Assembly (NCBI GenBank): GCA_013360825.1
Contig: JABWAY010000042.1
Coordinates: 1 to 17,652 of the forward strand
From: Candidatus Brocadiia bacterium
Lineage (GTDB): Bacteria; Planctomycetota; MHYJ01; WSZJ01
Length of the DNA stretch: 17,652 nucleotides
Reading direction: 5' to 3'
Position numbers and translations under genes: made by a program. Positions 6,830-14,770 of this stretch are shown piece by piece (the stretch's first letter is position 1; each line of letters opens with the position of its first letter). Below the pieces are notes generated by a model. It searched no databases and had not been told where the DNA came from. It worked only from the letters and a program-made list of their open reading frames with translations.

Positions 6830-8157
6830 AGATCGTCACAACCGCCCTGCTCGCTGCCGCCGCCGCCGCCGCAGCGCTCGCCCCCACGCTGTCCACGCAC
6901 GCCATGTGCCCGCCGTTCACCCGCCCGGAACAGATCGTCGACGTCGACGGCGACCAGCGCGTCTTCATCTACCACCGCAACGGCGTCCAGGACCTCGTGC
7001 TGCAGACTTCCGTCAAAGGCTCCGGTTCGGACTTCGGCATGCTCCTCCCGCTTCCGTCCGTGCCCGACATCCGCAAGGTCGAATTCGCGTTCTTCGACGA
7101 GCTTCACCAGATGACGCGGACCCGGGACGTCGCCTGGAAGGCGCAGGCCGAGGGGCTGGGGGCCGGGAGGATGATGGACGACAACGTGGGTCTGGAGCGG
7201 GTGGAAGTCCTCAAGAACGAACTGGTCGGGCCGTTCGAGACGGTGGTGCTGAAGGCGAAGAAGATGGACGCCCTGATCGACTGGCTGAAGGAGAACCACT
7301 ACCAGGTGCACGAGTCCGACCGCACGCTGATGAAGCACTACCTGGACCTGGACTGGTTTTTCGTGGCGGTCAAGATGTCGCCGCAGGCGCAGGGGAAGCC
7401 GTGGGACGGGCGCGCCCAGCCGGTCGGATTCCGGTTCCCGACGAAGGACATCGTCCTGCCGACGCGGATGGCGTCGCGCGTCCCCAACGGGATGGCGTTC
7501 ACCATCTATGTCCTGACGAATTCCCGGGTCAGCCTCCCCGGGTTCACGAACCAGACCACTTCCCTCGCCCGCCCGGTCAGCGGAGAGGAACTCCGGTCGT
7601 TCGCGAACATCCTGTCCGTCATGGAAAAGGACGTCCTCCTCTCGCCGGACGGCGCGATCGAGAAGCTCGCGGAGGCCCAGAAGGCGCTGGACCCCCGCCA
7701 GCACGCCGACTTCATGAACAACCGCTTCCGCGGCCTGTTCCTGTCCAAGTTCAACGGGTTCTTCCCGAAGGAGAAGCTCGCCGAGCGGGACGTGGTCTTC
7801 CAGCGCGAAAACGTGCTGGATGAAGCGACGGTCGCCCGCCTGCTCGAGGCCCTCACTCAGCCTGCAGCCCAGGCGGGCGTCGCCCGCCAGCTGCTGGAGG
7901 CGGGCGGCTCCGAACAGCTCCCGGCAGTCTCCAAAGGCCTCCAGCACGCCGACTACCGCGTGCGCCGGGCCACGGCGGAGATCCTCGGGGTCATCTCGGA
8001 CGCCCGCAGCGCGAGCACGCTCATCGAGGCCCTCAAGTCGGAGACCGACGACTTCGTCCGGAGCGGCGTGAACCGCGCGCTCCAGGCGATGAGCGGGCAG
8101 GGGTTCAAGAGCCACCAGACGGAGAAATGGGAGGAGTGGGCCCGGTCCCTGAAATAG
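6826..8157 (+). CDS. secreted DUF2330-like protein with C-terminal HEAT-type repeats
   Basis: A 443-residue exported protein. Residues 1–26 form a signal peptide (alanine-rich core, ...LSTHA before MCPPF). Residues about 27–330 resemble DUF2330 proteins: an early Cys, then EQIVDVDGDQRVFIYHRNGVQDLVLQ and a DFGMLLPLPS segment typical of the family's VLPVPS strand. The last ~95 residues look like two or three HEAT-type helical repeats (GLQHADYRVRRATAEILGVI, then DARSASTLIEALKSE), an adaptor module. Family role is unknown; the protein is probably periplasmic or surface-exposed. ATG 6826 overlaps the stop of the preceding lipoprotein frame (ATGA), and GAGG precedes it. It ends three bases from the convergent anti-sigma gene. 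DUF2330 assignment is from memory of motifs, so moderate. Confidence 0.68.
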   Translation: MKIVTTALLAAAAAAAALAPTLSTHAMCPPFTRPEQIVDVDGDQRVFIYHRNGVQDLVLQTSVKGSGSDFGMLLPLPSVPDIRKVEFAFFDELHQMTRTRDVAWKAQAEGLGAGRMMDDNVGLERVEVLKNELVGPFETVVLKAKKMDALIDWLKENHYQVHESDRTLMKHYLDLDWFFVAVKMSPQAQGKPWDGRAQPVGFRFPTKDIVLPTRMASRVPNGMAFTIYVLTNSRVSLPGFTNQTTSLARPVSGEELRSFANILSVMEKDVLLSPDGAIEKLAEAQKALDPRQHADFMNNRFRGLFLSKFNGFFPKEKLAERDVVFQRENVLDEATVARLLEALTQPAAQAGVARQLLEAGGSEQLPAVSKGLQHADYRVRRATAEILGVISDARSASTLIEALKSETDDFVRSGVNRALQAMSGQGFKSHQTEKWEEWARSLK

Positions 8158-8160
8158 CCG

Positions 8161-8412
8161 TCAGCCGCGCGGCCCCTGCGCGGGCGGCCGCCCGGCGTCC
8201 AGCGCGCGCCTGATCCGCGTCTCCAGCCGCCCCGGCGGCTCGGGTTTCACCACGCGCGACCGGACCGTGTCCCGGGTCCGCCGCGCGGAGTCCACCCACT
8301 GCCGGCACTGCGCACAGTACTTGAGATGCTCCTCGACCCGCAGCTTCCCCGCCCCGCTCAGCTCCCCGTCGATCAGCGCGTCCGCCGCCCTCCGGATCTC
8401 GACGCAGTTCAC
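8161..8412 (-). CDS. zinc-binding anti-sigma factor (ZAS/RsrA type)
   Basis: An 83-residue soluble protein from GTG 8412. It carries the ZAS zinc motif: C3, H29, C33 and C36, with EEHLKYCAQC giving H-x3-C-x2-C. Known members sequester their ECF sigma factor and, in RsrA-like cases, release it when the cysteines are oxidised. No transmembrane helix follows, so it is a cytoplasmic anti-sigma rather than a membrane-anchored one. The tail (residues about 50–83) is Arg/Pro-rich. Its GTG overlaps the stop of the sigma gene by four bases (GTGA), so the two are translationally coupled in equal dose. Whether it senses redox cannot be told from sequence alone. Confidence 0.82.
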   Translation of the reverse strand: MNCVEIRRAADALIDGELSGAGKLRVEEHLKYCAQCRQWVDSARRTRDTVRSRVVKPEPPGRLETRIRRALDAGRPPAQGPRG

Positions 8413-8996
8413 CTGGCCTCCTTTTTCTCCCCGCCGTAACCCTGCCGCCGCGCATAGTCCCACAGCAACTCCCGCATCTTCTGCCTCGCATGATGCAGCC
8501 TCGACATCACCGTCCCCATCGGGATCCCCAGAATCCGCGCGATGTCCCGGTACCGGAACTCCTCCACATCCGCCAGCAGCAGGACCAGCCGCTGGGGGGC
8601 GGGAAGGGCATGCAGGGCACGGAGGACGTCGTCTCCCACGCAGGCGTCGAGCGCGCCCGGGTTCTCCAGCAGGGACGGCGCCTCCTGCCGCGCCTCGGGC
8701 TCCATCCCCTGCCCCTCCAGATCCGCCGATTTCGGCCCCCGCGCCCGCTTCCGGCAGACATCCACCCAGGTGTTCACCAGGATGCGCCAGATCCAGGCCC
8801 GGAAGTTCGTCCCCGCTCTCCACCTCCCGAAACTCCGGAAAGCCTTGAGATACGTCTCCTGGACCAGATCCTCCGCGTCCTTCGCGTTCCGGCTCAGACG
8901 CAGCGCCGCAAAATAGAGATCCTGCATGTGCGGCAGCGCCTCCTTCTCGAACGCCCGGCGGCGCCGGGTGTCCTGCGGCTGCGGGGACTCAGGCAT
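8409..8996 (-). CDS. ECF-family RNA polymerase sigma factor
   Basis: A 195-residue extracytoplasmic-function sigma factor. Region 2 covers about residues 26–83, with the core-binding and -10-recognition signature DAEDLVQETYLKAFRSF and FRAWIWRILVNT. Region 4 covers about 125–180, with LPAPQRLVLLLADVEEFRYRDIA and the helix-turn-helix IPMGTVMSRLHHARQ. Regions 1 and 3 are absent, as expected of ECF factors. The partner is the downstream zinc anti-sigma, an arrangement like SigR/RsrA, so a stress-response regulon is likely. ATG 8996 has AGGA seven bases upstream. No obvious ECF-type autoregulatory promoter lies in the 72 bases before it; it may be read through from the large upstream secreted-protein gene on the same strand. 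Confidence 0.92.
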   Translation of the reverse strand: MPESPQPQDTRRRRAFEKEALPHMQDLYFAALRLSRNAKDAEDLVQETYLKAFRSFGRWRAGTNFRAWIWRILVNTWVDVCRKRARGPKSADLEGQGMEPEARQEAPSLLENPGALDACVGDDVLRALHALPAPQRLVLLLADVEEFRYRDIARILGIPMGTVMSRLHHARQKMRELLWDYARRQGYGGEKKEAR

Positions 8997-9029
8997 CGTC
9001 GAATCCTGCCGGCGGCGGCTAAGACGCAG

Positions 9030-9053
9030 GGCGGGGCGCCGAAGCGCCCCGCC
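9030..9053 (-). terminator. strong UUCG-tetraloop hairpin after the large secreted-protein gene
   Basis: A perfect 10-pair GC stem (GGCGGGGCGC / GCGCCCCGCC) closes over a loop that reads TTCG on the minus strand, giving a C(UUCG)G tetraloop. It lies 15 bases past the TAA of the 754-residue protein gene and 34 bases before the sigma start. There is no T run, so it may be an attenuating or 3'-end-stabilising hairpin rather than a full terminator. Confidence 0.55.
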
Positions 9054-9068
9054 GGCGAGTCGGTTCGC

Positions 9069-11333
9069 TTACTTTCTCTTCTCCACCCGCTCCTCGACGT
9101 CCTTCAGGTAGGTTCCGAGGAACTTCACGCGGGCCGTCAGCGCCTCCTTTTCGGCCCCGTTGGCCGCGTCGAGCAGATCCTTCGCGTCCTCCAGCGCCGC
9201 GGCGATGTCCTCGCCCAGCTGCAGGTCCTGCGCCTCGAGCAGTTCGTCGAGCCGGGCCTGCGGCACCGTTTCGACCGCTCCGCTGAAGTAGAGGATCAGC
9301 CGGTCCCCCGTGGAAAGGGCCTCGGCATCGATCGCCATCACGAAGTCCATCCCCGTCGAGTCTCCCTTCACGGGATGGAACCATTCGTAGCGCCCGTCCG
9401 TCCCGTCGGACTTCTTCAGCGCGGCGGGCTGGATCAGCTTCGCGTCCACGAGCTGCTCGAGGGTCTGCGGGTACTCCATGGCGGCGTTCTGAGACTGGTA
9501 GCCCATCGCCGCGACCGAGAGCATTCTCAGGTCGTTCAGGCGCTGGGTCCGCTTGGCCCCTTCCTGGGCCTCGCGGAGCGCCGGGAGCGCGCTCTTGATC
9601 GCCGAGGCGGTCAGCTCGCTGTCCAGTTCGGCGCCCGAGAGCATGGTGATCTCGTCGGGTTTCTCCACCGTCACCGACGCCACGCCCATTTCACCCTTCA
9701 CCTTCTCGAGAATCGCCGGGTCGAGTTCCCGGGTCGCCGCCCCGACCGTCCGGAGGAGGGACATGTAGTTGTAGTAGACCAGCTTGGAGTTCACGGCGGG
9801 GAGCTTCTTCATCGCCGCCTTGAAGTACTTGTCGTTCTCGAGGACGTCGCCCTTTTTCCAGGCCTCGACCACGGCCTTCTGGACCTCCGCGTCGAACGTG
9901 AGGACGAAGATCCTCTCGTTGAGAATCGTGTATCCGAACGGAACGTCTCCGCCGACGACGTTCCAGCAGGTGACGCCGGCGATTTCGACGCTCTCCCATG
10001 CGCCGCCCCCGGAGATCCCGCGGATGGCTTCCCCCTCCTTCAGGGCGTCGATCACCGCCTTCGCCTTGGCGGGGTCCTTGACCTCGGCGAAGACGATCTG
10101 GGAGCGCTCGTCGAACCGCGCGCCTTCACCGACGTAGCCGGCCCACCCGATCTCGTCTCCGAGCACCCCGGCGATCTCCGCGATCGAAATCCCGAGTTCC
10201 TGCTCCGCCTCGGCCAGCCCGTTCTCGAAGGCCTCGGCGTCCCGGCCCTTCGGGTCGGCGAACAGTTTCACCTTCGCATTGATGAACGTCCTCAGGCTCT
10301 CCCAGGTCTTGAGCGGATCGTTGACCGTGAGGACGACCGTCGCGACCGACCGGGCAGGGACGACGGCGAGGATGTCCTTGCGCGCCGGCTCCTGGCGCAG
10401 AATGGACCAGAGTTCGTTGGCCGGATCGAGGTAGAGCGACGCCCCGCTGTGGGAATAGCGTCCGTCGAGGCCGCCCCACATCACCGCCGCCCGCAGGGTC
10501 GACTGCCCGACAACGGCGTCCACCTGCTGGTACTGGCTCAGGTCGTCCCGGTCCAGGGAGGCTTCCACCCCCTCGAACACCTTCTTCAGATTGACGAACC
10601 CCATCGCCATCGCATCCTTGCCGGCCGCCTTCGAAGCCCGCAGGAACTCCGGGTTCGCGGTGATCGCGCCCCCCGGGTACGGCACGCCCTCGGACGCATC
10701 GATCATCTTCTCGAGCGTCGCACGGACATTCGTGAAGAACAGGCAGTCCGCCACCGACGCGACGTGGACGTTCGCGACCGTCTTCGCGTCGGGATCCCGG
10801 CCGAGACCCGTGTCGATGATCCACGTCTTCCGGTTCCGGTACTCCGCGCCCGGCTGCACGAACTTCTTGAGATCCCCGTCGAGCAGCCCCGCGTAGTAGC
10901 CCTTCGTCTTCGACTTGAGGATGATCACCGCATCCACATCCGGCCGCTCACTCTCCCACCCCGGGCCGTTCCCCATCGCCCGCTCGAATTTCTCGATCCT
11001 GAAGTCCAGGAGGGCAAAGTGCGCCCGGTCGACCTCCTGGAGCAGCCTGCTGACGTCGGTCCCGGCCTCGCGGGACGCCAGCGCCGTGAACTCGGTCCAG
11101 ACCTCATCCAGCGCCTTCTCGGCCTCCCTGCGCTCGGCCTCCGGGAGGCCCCCGAGCAGGAGCTCTCGCCAGTTGGCATCGGGCGAAGGACCGCCTTCGA
11201 AGTACAGCCAGGCATCCCCCGGGATGCAGTTCCGGGCATCCAGCGTCTCGGGCTCGGCCTTGACCCGCAGGCCGAGCAGGGCCACGGACAGGACGCCGCC
11301 GAACGCGGCGGCGGTGACGAAGCGACGGGACAT
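9069..11333 (-). CDS. large secreted protein, DUF3352-like
   Basis: A 754-residue exported protein. ATG 11333 is preceded by GGAGGGG, and residues 1–26 form a signal peptide (MSRRFV, hydrophobic core, ...LRVKA), so upstream in-frame codons are excluded. The body alternates alpha/beta segments such as DAWLYFEGGPS, KDAMAMGFVNLKKVFEGVE, RYSHSGASLYLD and DILAVVPARSVATVVLTVNDP. This pattern of sentences about 'level of X, then a max over copies' is typical of the DUF3352 group, common in Planctomycetota and Cyanobacteria, but the assignment is tentative. Residues about 610–700 (LSVAAMGYQSQNAAMEYPQTLEQL ... WFHPVKG) resemble the pilin-like/DUF1559-type tail. A Lys/Glu-rich helix ends the protein. 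Function unknown. A clear promoter lies upstream, and the sigma gene follows downstream. Confidence 0.65.
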   Translation of the reverse strand: MSRRFVTAAAFGGVLSVALLGLRVKAEPETLDARNCIPGDAWLYFEGGPSPDANWRELLLGGLPEAERREAEKALDEVWTEFTALASREAGTDVSRLLQEVDRAHFALLDFRIEKFERAMGNGPGWESERPDVDAVIILKSKTKGYYAGLLDGDLKKFVQPGAEYRNRKTWIIDTGLGRDPDAKTVANVHVASVADCLFFTNVRATLEKMIDASEGVPYPGGAITANPEFLRASKAAGKDAMAMGFVNLKKVFEGVEASLDRDDLSQYQQVDAVVGQSTLRAAVMWGGLDGRYSHSGASLYLDPANELWSILRQEPARKDILAVVPARSVATVVLTVNDPLKTWESLRTFINAKVKLFADPKGRDAEAFENGLAEAEQELGISIAEIAGVLGDEIGWAGYVGEGARFDERSQIVFAEVKDPAKAKAVIDALKEGEAIRGISGGGAWESVEIAGVTCWNVVGGDVPFGYTILNERIFVLTFDAEVQKAVVEAWKKGDVLENDKYFKAAMKKLPAVNSKLVYYNYMSLLRTVGAATRELDPAILEKVKGEMGVASVTVEKPDEITMLSGAELDSELTASAIKSALPALREAQEGAKRTQRLNDLRMLSVAAMGYQSQNAAMEYPQTLEQLVDAKLIQPAALKKSDGTDGRYEWFHPVKGDSTGMDFVMAIDAEALSTGDRLILYFSGAVETVPQARLDELLEAQDLQLGEDIAAALEDAKDLLDAANGAEKEALTARVKFLGTYLKDVEERVEKRK

Positions 11334-11365
11334 GTTCCCCTCCAGAATTCGTACGTGAACGGGCC

Positions 11366-11393
11366 ATCGTAGTGGCCTGCCGGCTTCGGTCAA
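11366..11393 (-). promoter_or_regulatory. sigma70-like promoter of the large secreted-protein gene
   Basis: On the minus strand TTGACC (11393–11388), a 16-base spacer and TACGAT (11371–11366) give a predicted start near 11359. The leader would be about 25 bases and contains the GGAGGGG ribosome binding site. Confidence 0.6.
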
Positions 11394-11433
11394 GGCCCAA
11401 CCGCAGTCTCGCGCGGGCGCGCCCGGAAAGGGG

Positions 11434-11463
11434 TTGACGCAGGGTGCCGGAGGGCTGTAGAAG
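11434..11463 (+). promoter_or_regulatory. sigma70-like promoter of the HEAT protein–kinase operon
   Basis: TTGACG (11434–11439) and TAGAAG (11458–11463) are 18 bases apart. The ribosome binding site GGGAGGA follows at about 11478–11484, before GTG 11489. It is divergent from the promoter at 11366–11393, about 40 bases away. Confidence 0.55.
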
Positions 11464-11488
11464 CGTAAGTCTACTGAGGGAGGATCCC

Positions 11489-12460
11489 GTGAAGACGACA
11501 CTGGCCGCCGCGCTGTTCGCCGTGCTGATCGCCTGCCCCGCCGCCGCCCAGGATGCACCGTCCCCGGACGCGGAAAAGCGGGCGGCGGAACTGATCCGGA
11601 AGCTGGGCAGCGACGACTGGGACGAGCGCGCGGAGGCGGAGCGCGCCCTGGGAGAGATGGGCCAGCCCGCCGTCGGCCCCCTGAAGCAGGCGATGGAGAC
11701 CGCCGACGATCCCGAGGTCAGGGTCCGCGCAAAGCGGCTCCTCCAGAAGCTCGGTTCGCTCGAGACGCCCAGCGAACTCGACGCCGGGCAGTTCGAGGAG
11801 CTCTGCGAGATCCTCCGGAGCCAGGACGGGGTCTCGTGGTACTCGGCTCGCCAGGCCAAGCCCTACTTCTACATGTACCCCCTCTACGAACGCCCGGAGT
11901 TCGCGGAGGCCGTCAAGAACCCCAAGTTCGCCCCGACGCTCGCGAAGGCGCTCTCCGACGACAGCAGCAATCTCAAGCGGAACGCCACCTTCCTGCTCGG
12001 CGAGATGGGGAACAAGTCCGTGGCCCCGGCCATCGCGGCGCTTCTCACCGACGAGGAGGGGCTCACGCGGGCCGTCGCGCTCCACGCCCTGGGCAAGCTG
12101 GACGACCAGACGCAGGTGCGCGCCGTCATCGCCTGTCTCAAGGACACCGAGGAGGTCGTGCGGGTGGCGGGCACCGCGGCCCTGGAGGGAATGGTCACGG
12201 CCGAGTCGATCGAGCCGCTCATCGCCGCCTTGAAGGACGAAAGCCCCAATGTCCGGTTCAACGCCTACTTCTCCCTCTGCAGCCTCACCGGCCAGCGCTT
12301 CCGCTTCAACGCATGGAGCGACGCGGCCGTCCGCGCCTCGGGGATCCGGACGATCGAGGAGTGGTGGGTCCGGAACCGGGAGGGTTTCAAGCCGCTCCCG
12401 CCGAAGAAGGCGGAGAAGCCGCCGGACGAGAGCGTCCCCCCGCCGGTCCGCGTCCGCTGA
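11489..12460 (+). CDS. secreted HEAT-repeat protein
   Basis: A 323-residue exported protein from GTG 11489 (GGGAGGA upstream; the next residues VKTTLAAALFAVLIACPAAAQ form a signal peptide cleaved after about residue 21). The mature part holds HEAT-type repeats: one near residues 28–75 (LGSDDWDERAEAERALGEMGQPAVGPL, then a second helix pair), and three or four from about 160 to 275 (NLKRNATFLLGEMGNKSVAPAI, LTRAVALHALGKL, VVRVAGTAALEGMV, NVRFNAYFSLCSLTG). The C-terminus has a WWVRNREGFK segment and a Pro/Lys-rich tail. Such proteins are scaffolds; no enzymatic motif is seen. The kinase gene starts four bases after its stop, so the two form an operon, though this product is outside the cytoplasm. 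Confidence 0.82.
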   Translation: MKTTLAAALFAVLIACPAAAQDAPSPDAEKRAAELIRKLGSDDWDERAEAERALGEMGQPAVGPLKQAMETADDPEVRVRAKRLLQKLGSLETPSELDAGQFEELCEILRSQDGVSWYSARQAKPYFYMYPLYERPEFAEAVKNPKFAPTLAKALSDDSSNLKRNATFLLGEMGNKSVAPAIAALLTDEEGLTRAVALHALGKLDDQTQVRAVIACLKDTEEVVRVAGTAALEGMVTAESIEPLIAALKDESPNVRFNAYFSLCSLTGQRFRFNAWSDAAVRASGIRTIEEWWVRNREGFKPLPPKKAEKPPDESVPPPVRVR

Positions 12461-12464
12461 GTCG

Positions 12465-13802
12465 ATGAGCGAAATCGACGCCGGCTCCCTCGAAGGGCTC
12501 CAGTTCCATTCGTCCTCCACCTATCACTTCGTCCACGAAATCGGCCGGGGCGGGATGGGGATCGTGTATCTCGCGGAGAAGGACTGCGAGGGGGTGACGG
12601 ACTACGTCGTGCTGAAGACGATCCGTCAGCTGTCGAAGGAGCAGGAGGACCGGCTCAAGCACGAGGCGAACATCGCGGCGGGGCTGCGGCACGAGAACAT
12701 CGTGAAGACCTACGGGCTGGAGTCGATCCCGTACATGGAACTGCCGGAAAAGATCCGGGAGGCGCTGGACAACCTGAGCTTCGACTCGGCGAAGGCGGCG
12801 CAGCGCGTGAGCATCCCCTCGTTCGCGCAGAGGCGGGCGATGCTGGACGGCCGGCCGGTCGGGCAGACGGGGATGGAAAAGCCGGTGGTCCCGCTTCGGC
12901 CGCCGGTGCGGCGCCTGCAGCCGGTGGTCCACGTGATGCCGAAGAAGCAGGATCCGAGAAAGCTCTACCTGCTGGCGATGGACTACGTCGAGGGGACCGA
13001 CCTGCGCTCCTTCCACATGGAGCATCTGGACAAGTTCACGCTGATTCCGCCGCCGCTGACGGCGTTCATCATCAGCCGGATCTGCCGGGCGCTCGCCTAC
13101 GCGCACGATCACATCGTGCACCGCGACGTGACGCCGGAGAACATCCTGGTCAACAACCAGGGGGTCGCCAAGCTGACGGATTTCGGAGTCGCCGTGACGG
13201 GCAAGGAAGCGCTGCAGATGTTCGCCGGGAAGCTGAACTACATGTCCCCCGAGCAGGTGCGGCAGCAGGAACTCGACGGCCGCAGCGACCTGTTCTCCCT
13301 CGGGCTCGTGGCGTACGAGGTCCTGACCGGGATCAACCTGCTCTCGACCCCCCGCGGCATGCCGCTCATGCAGCAGATCCAGTACCTCGTCGCGTCCTTC
13401 GACACGCCGTTCCCGCCCGCTCACGAAGTCCGCAAGGACATCCCCGAGGTCCTCTCGAACATCGTGATGAAGATGCTCGCGATCGACCGGGACAAGCGGT
13501 ACCGGAACGCGCAGGAGGTCGGCAACGATCTGGAGATGAAGTACCTCTACGCGGCGGGTTTCGGGCCGACGAACAATTCGCTCGCCTCCTACATGAAGAT
13601 CTTCGACATGGGCTGGAAACTGGTCAGCCAGGACCAGATGAGGCAGCTCGCCTTCCTGAAGGGACGGGACGGGCGGATCGAGCTCAAGCGCGAACTCCGG
13701 CTCGGGGACTTCACGAAGACGGCCTGGGAGTGGATCAAGGAACGGAAAGGAACGGCGCTCTACTCCGCGCTCGCGCAGCTGCAGCAGATGACCAAGGCCT
13801 GA
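12465..13802 (+). CDS. Hanks-type Ser/Thr protein kinase with N-lobe insertion
   Basis: A 445-residue soluble protein kinase. Visible motifs: Gly-rich loop GRGGMG (27–32), catalytic Lys in VVLK (K51), helix-C Glu near E67, catalytic loop HRDVTPEN (219–226), DFG (239–241), the APE-equivalent SPE (261–263) and LGLVAYEVLTG (279–289). The catalytic loop has Thr where most kinases have Lys; this variant also occurs in other bacterial kinases, so activity is still expected. Between the N-lobe strands around β4 and β5 there is an insertion of about 75 residues (88–165) rich in Pro and Arg, which is unusual. A C-terminal extension of roughly 80 residues (365–445) has no recognised domain and no membrane helix. 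The start ATG 12465 follows the HEAT-gene stop by four bases. Substrates unknown. Confidence 0.92.
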   Translation: MSEIDAGSLEGLQFHSSSTYHFVHEIGRGGMGIVYLAEKDCEGVTDYVVLKTIRQLSKEQEDRLKHEANIAAGLRHENIVKTYGLESIPYMELPEKIREALDNLSFDSAKAAQRVSIPSFAQRRAMLDGRPVGQTGMEKPVVPLRPPVRRLQPVVHVMPKKQDPRKLYLLAMDYVEGTDLRSFHMEHLDKFTLIPPPLTAFIISRICRALAYAHDHIVHRDVTPENILVNNQGVAKLTDFGVAVTGKEALQMFAGKLNYMSPEQVRQQELDGRSDLFSLGLVAYEVLTGINLLSTPRGMPLMQQIQYLVASFDTPFPPAHEVRKDIPEVLSNIVMKMLAIDRDKRYRNAQEVGNDLEMKYLYAAGFGPTNNSLASYMKIFDMGWKLVSQDQMRQLAFLKGRDGRIELKRELRLGDFTKTAWEWIKERKGTALYSALAQLQQMTKA

Positions 13803-13820
13803 GCGCCCGCCGCGCGCCGG

Positions 13821-14756
13821 TCAGTCGGTCTCCAGGCCCAGCCACTTCCGCAGCTCCGGCGCGCCCGCGCCGCGGAACGGGGGATCGAACGCCAGCGCGT
13901 CGCGCCTGACCCGGGCGATCTCGCGGACGCGCACCTCGATGCTCCGCCGGAAACGGTAGCCGTGGCGGACGAGGCAGTACGAGGTCCGGAGCACGGGATT
14001 CGAGCCGGGAGGAATGCGGTGCGTGGCCCCGTCGAGGTAGAGGTCGAGCGCGCCGTCCTCGCGGATGCCCAGGATCTGCACTTCCGACGGAAACAGGACC
14101 TGGGGCCACTCCCCGACCGCGACCGCGGTCAGATCGCGGTAGTACTCGTCGCCGTGGTAGTCCTCGCTGTACTGGAGGAGGAGAGGAATCTCCTTCGGGA
14201 GCGGCTGCTCGCTCCAGACGCGGAAGCGATCGCCGTCTCCGCGCCAGGCCGGGCAGAATTCGCCCAGGCGCCAGGCGTCGAGCGCCGGGGGCGCGGGCCG
14301 GTCGAGATTCCGCAGTTCGGACCGGAGCCGCAGGTCCGCGAGCACGATCTCGTCGGCGGCGAGCGCCGACCCCGTCCCCTCCGGCTTTTCTTCCTTCAGG
14401 CTGAGGACCCGCTCGTCGTTCGCCTCGTCTTCGAGGAAATCCTCGCGGGGAAACGTGTGGATGTTCACCCCTCGTCCCTTCAGGTAGAGCTTGTCGATGA
14501 AGAACATCATGACGTTCTCGTCGAAGGCGACCGGGCACAGCGGCATCTGGAGCCTCCGCCGGACGACCGCCAGCGCCGCGGGGCAGATGCCGGGGAACGT
14601 GGCGAGCACGAGGCCGTCCTCCCCCCGCCGGAGCGGGATGACCCCGAGCGAATACGATCCGACCGCGGAGATCAGCCGGAGGATCGTGCTCTTGCCCTCC
14701 AGCCCGGCCAGGGCGCGCTGCTGCGCCTCAACGTTGTCCTGGAGCGACTCTTCCAT
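13821..14756 (-). CDS. unknown protein with N-terminal MshEN/GspE-N-like segment
   Basis: A 311-residue soluble protein from ATG 14756. Residues about 30–92 (VGSYSLGVIPLRRGEDGLVLATFPG ... LYLKG) match the second half of the MshEN/GspE-N fold: a 'V-I-P-L ... L-x-L-A ... P-V' rhythm. Some MshEN domains bind c-di-GMP; the complete R-L-G binding motif is not evident here. The rest has LRNLDRPAPPALDAWRLG, YHGDEYYRDLTAVAVG and FPSEVQILGIREDGALDLYLDG, and a basic C-terminal helix; I recognise no family. It follows the PilZ gene on the same strand, suggesting a shared second-messenger theme. It also has its own -10 element, which overlaps the PilZ stop codon. Convergent with the kinase gene, 18 bases apart. 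The N-terminal similarity is weak and the function is unknown. Confidence 0.6.
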   Translation of the reverse strand: MEESLQDNVEAQQRALAGLEGKSTILRLISAVGSYSLGVIPLRRGEDGLVLATFPGICPAALAVVRRRLQMPLCPVAFDENVMMFFIDKLYLKGRGVNIHTFPREDFLEDEANDERVLSLKEEKPEGTGSALAADEIVLADLRLRSELRNLDRPAPPALDAWRLGEFCPAWRGDGDRFRVWSEQPLPKEIPLLLQYSEDYHGDEYYRDLTAVAVGEWPQVLFPSEVQILGIREDGALDLYLDGATHRIPPGSNPVLRTSYCLVRHGYRFRRSIEVRVREIARVRRDALAFDPPFRGAGAPELRKWLGLETD

Positions 14757-14764
14757 GGCCCGGG

Positions 14765-14770
14765 ATTATA
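14765..14770 (-). promoter_or_regulatory. perfect -10 element TATAAT inside the PilZ stop codon
   Basis: The minus strand reads TATAAT at 14770–14765; its second to fourth bases form the UAA stop (14768–14766) of the PilZ gene. Eight bases separate it from ATG 14756 and no Shine–Dalgarno lies between, so a leaderless transcript of the downstream gene is likely. No clear -35 is visible. Confidence 0.5.

Noticed and set aside
8490..11372. A 960-codon plus-strand open frame covering the sigma and large secreted-protein genes
   Set aside because: It is antisense to two well-supported minus-strand genes, is rich in Arg/His/Pro/Leu with no domain, and arises because stops are rare on the complement of GC-rich codons.
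12249..12464. Upstream extension of the kinase frame
   Set aside because: It is a Ser/Arg-rich shadow of the HEAT gene; the kinase begins at ATG 12465.
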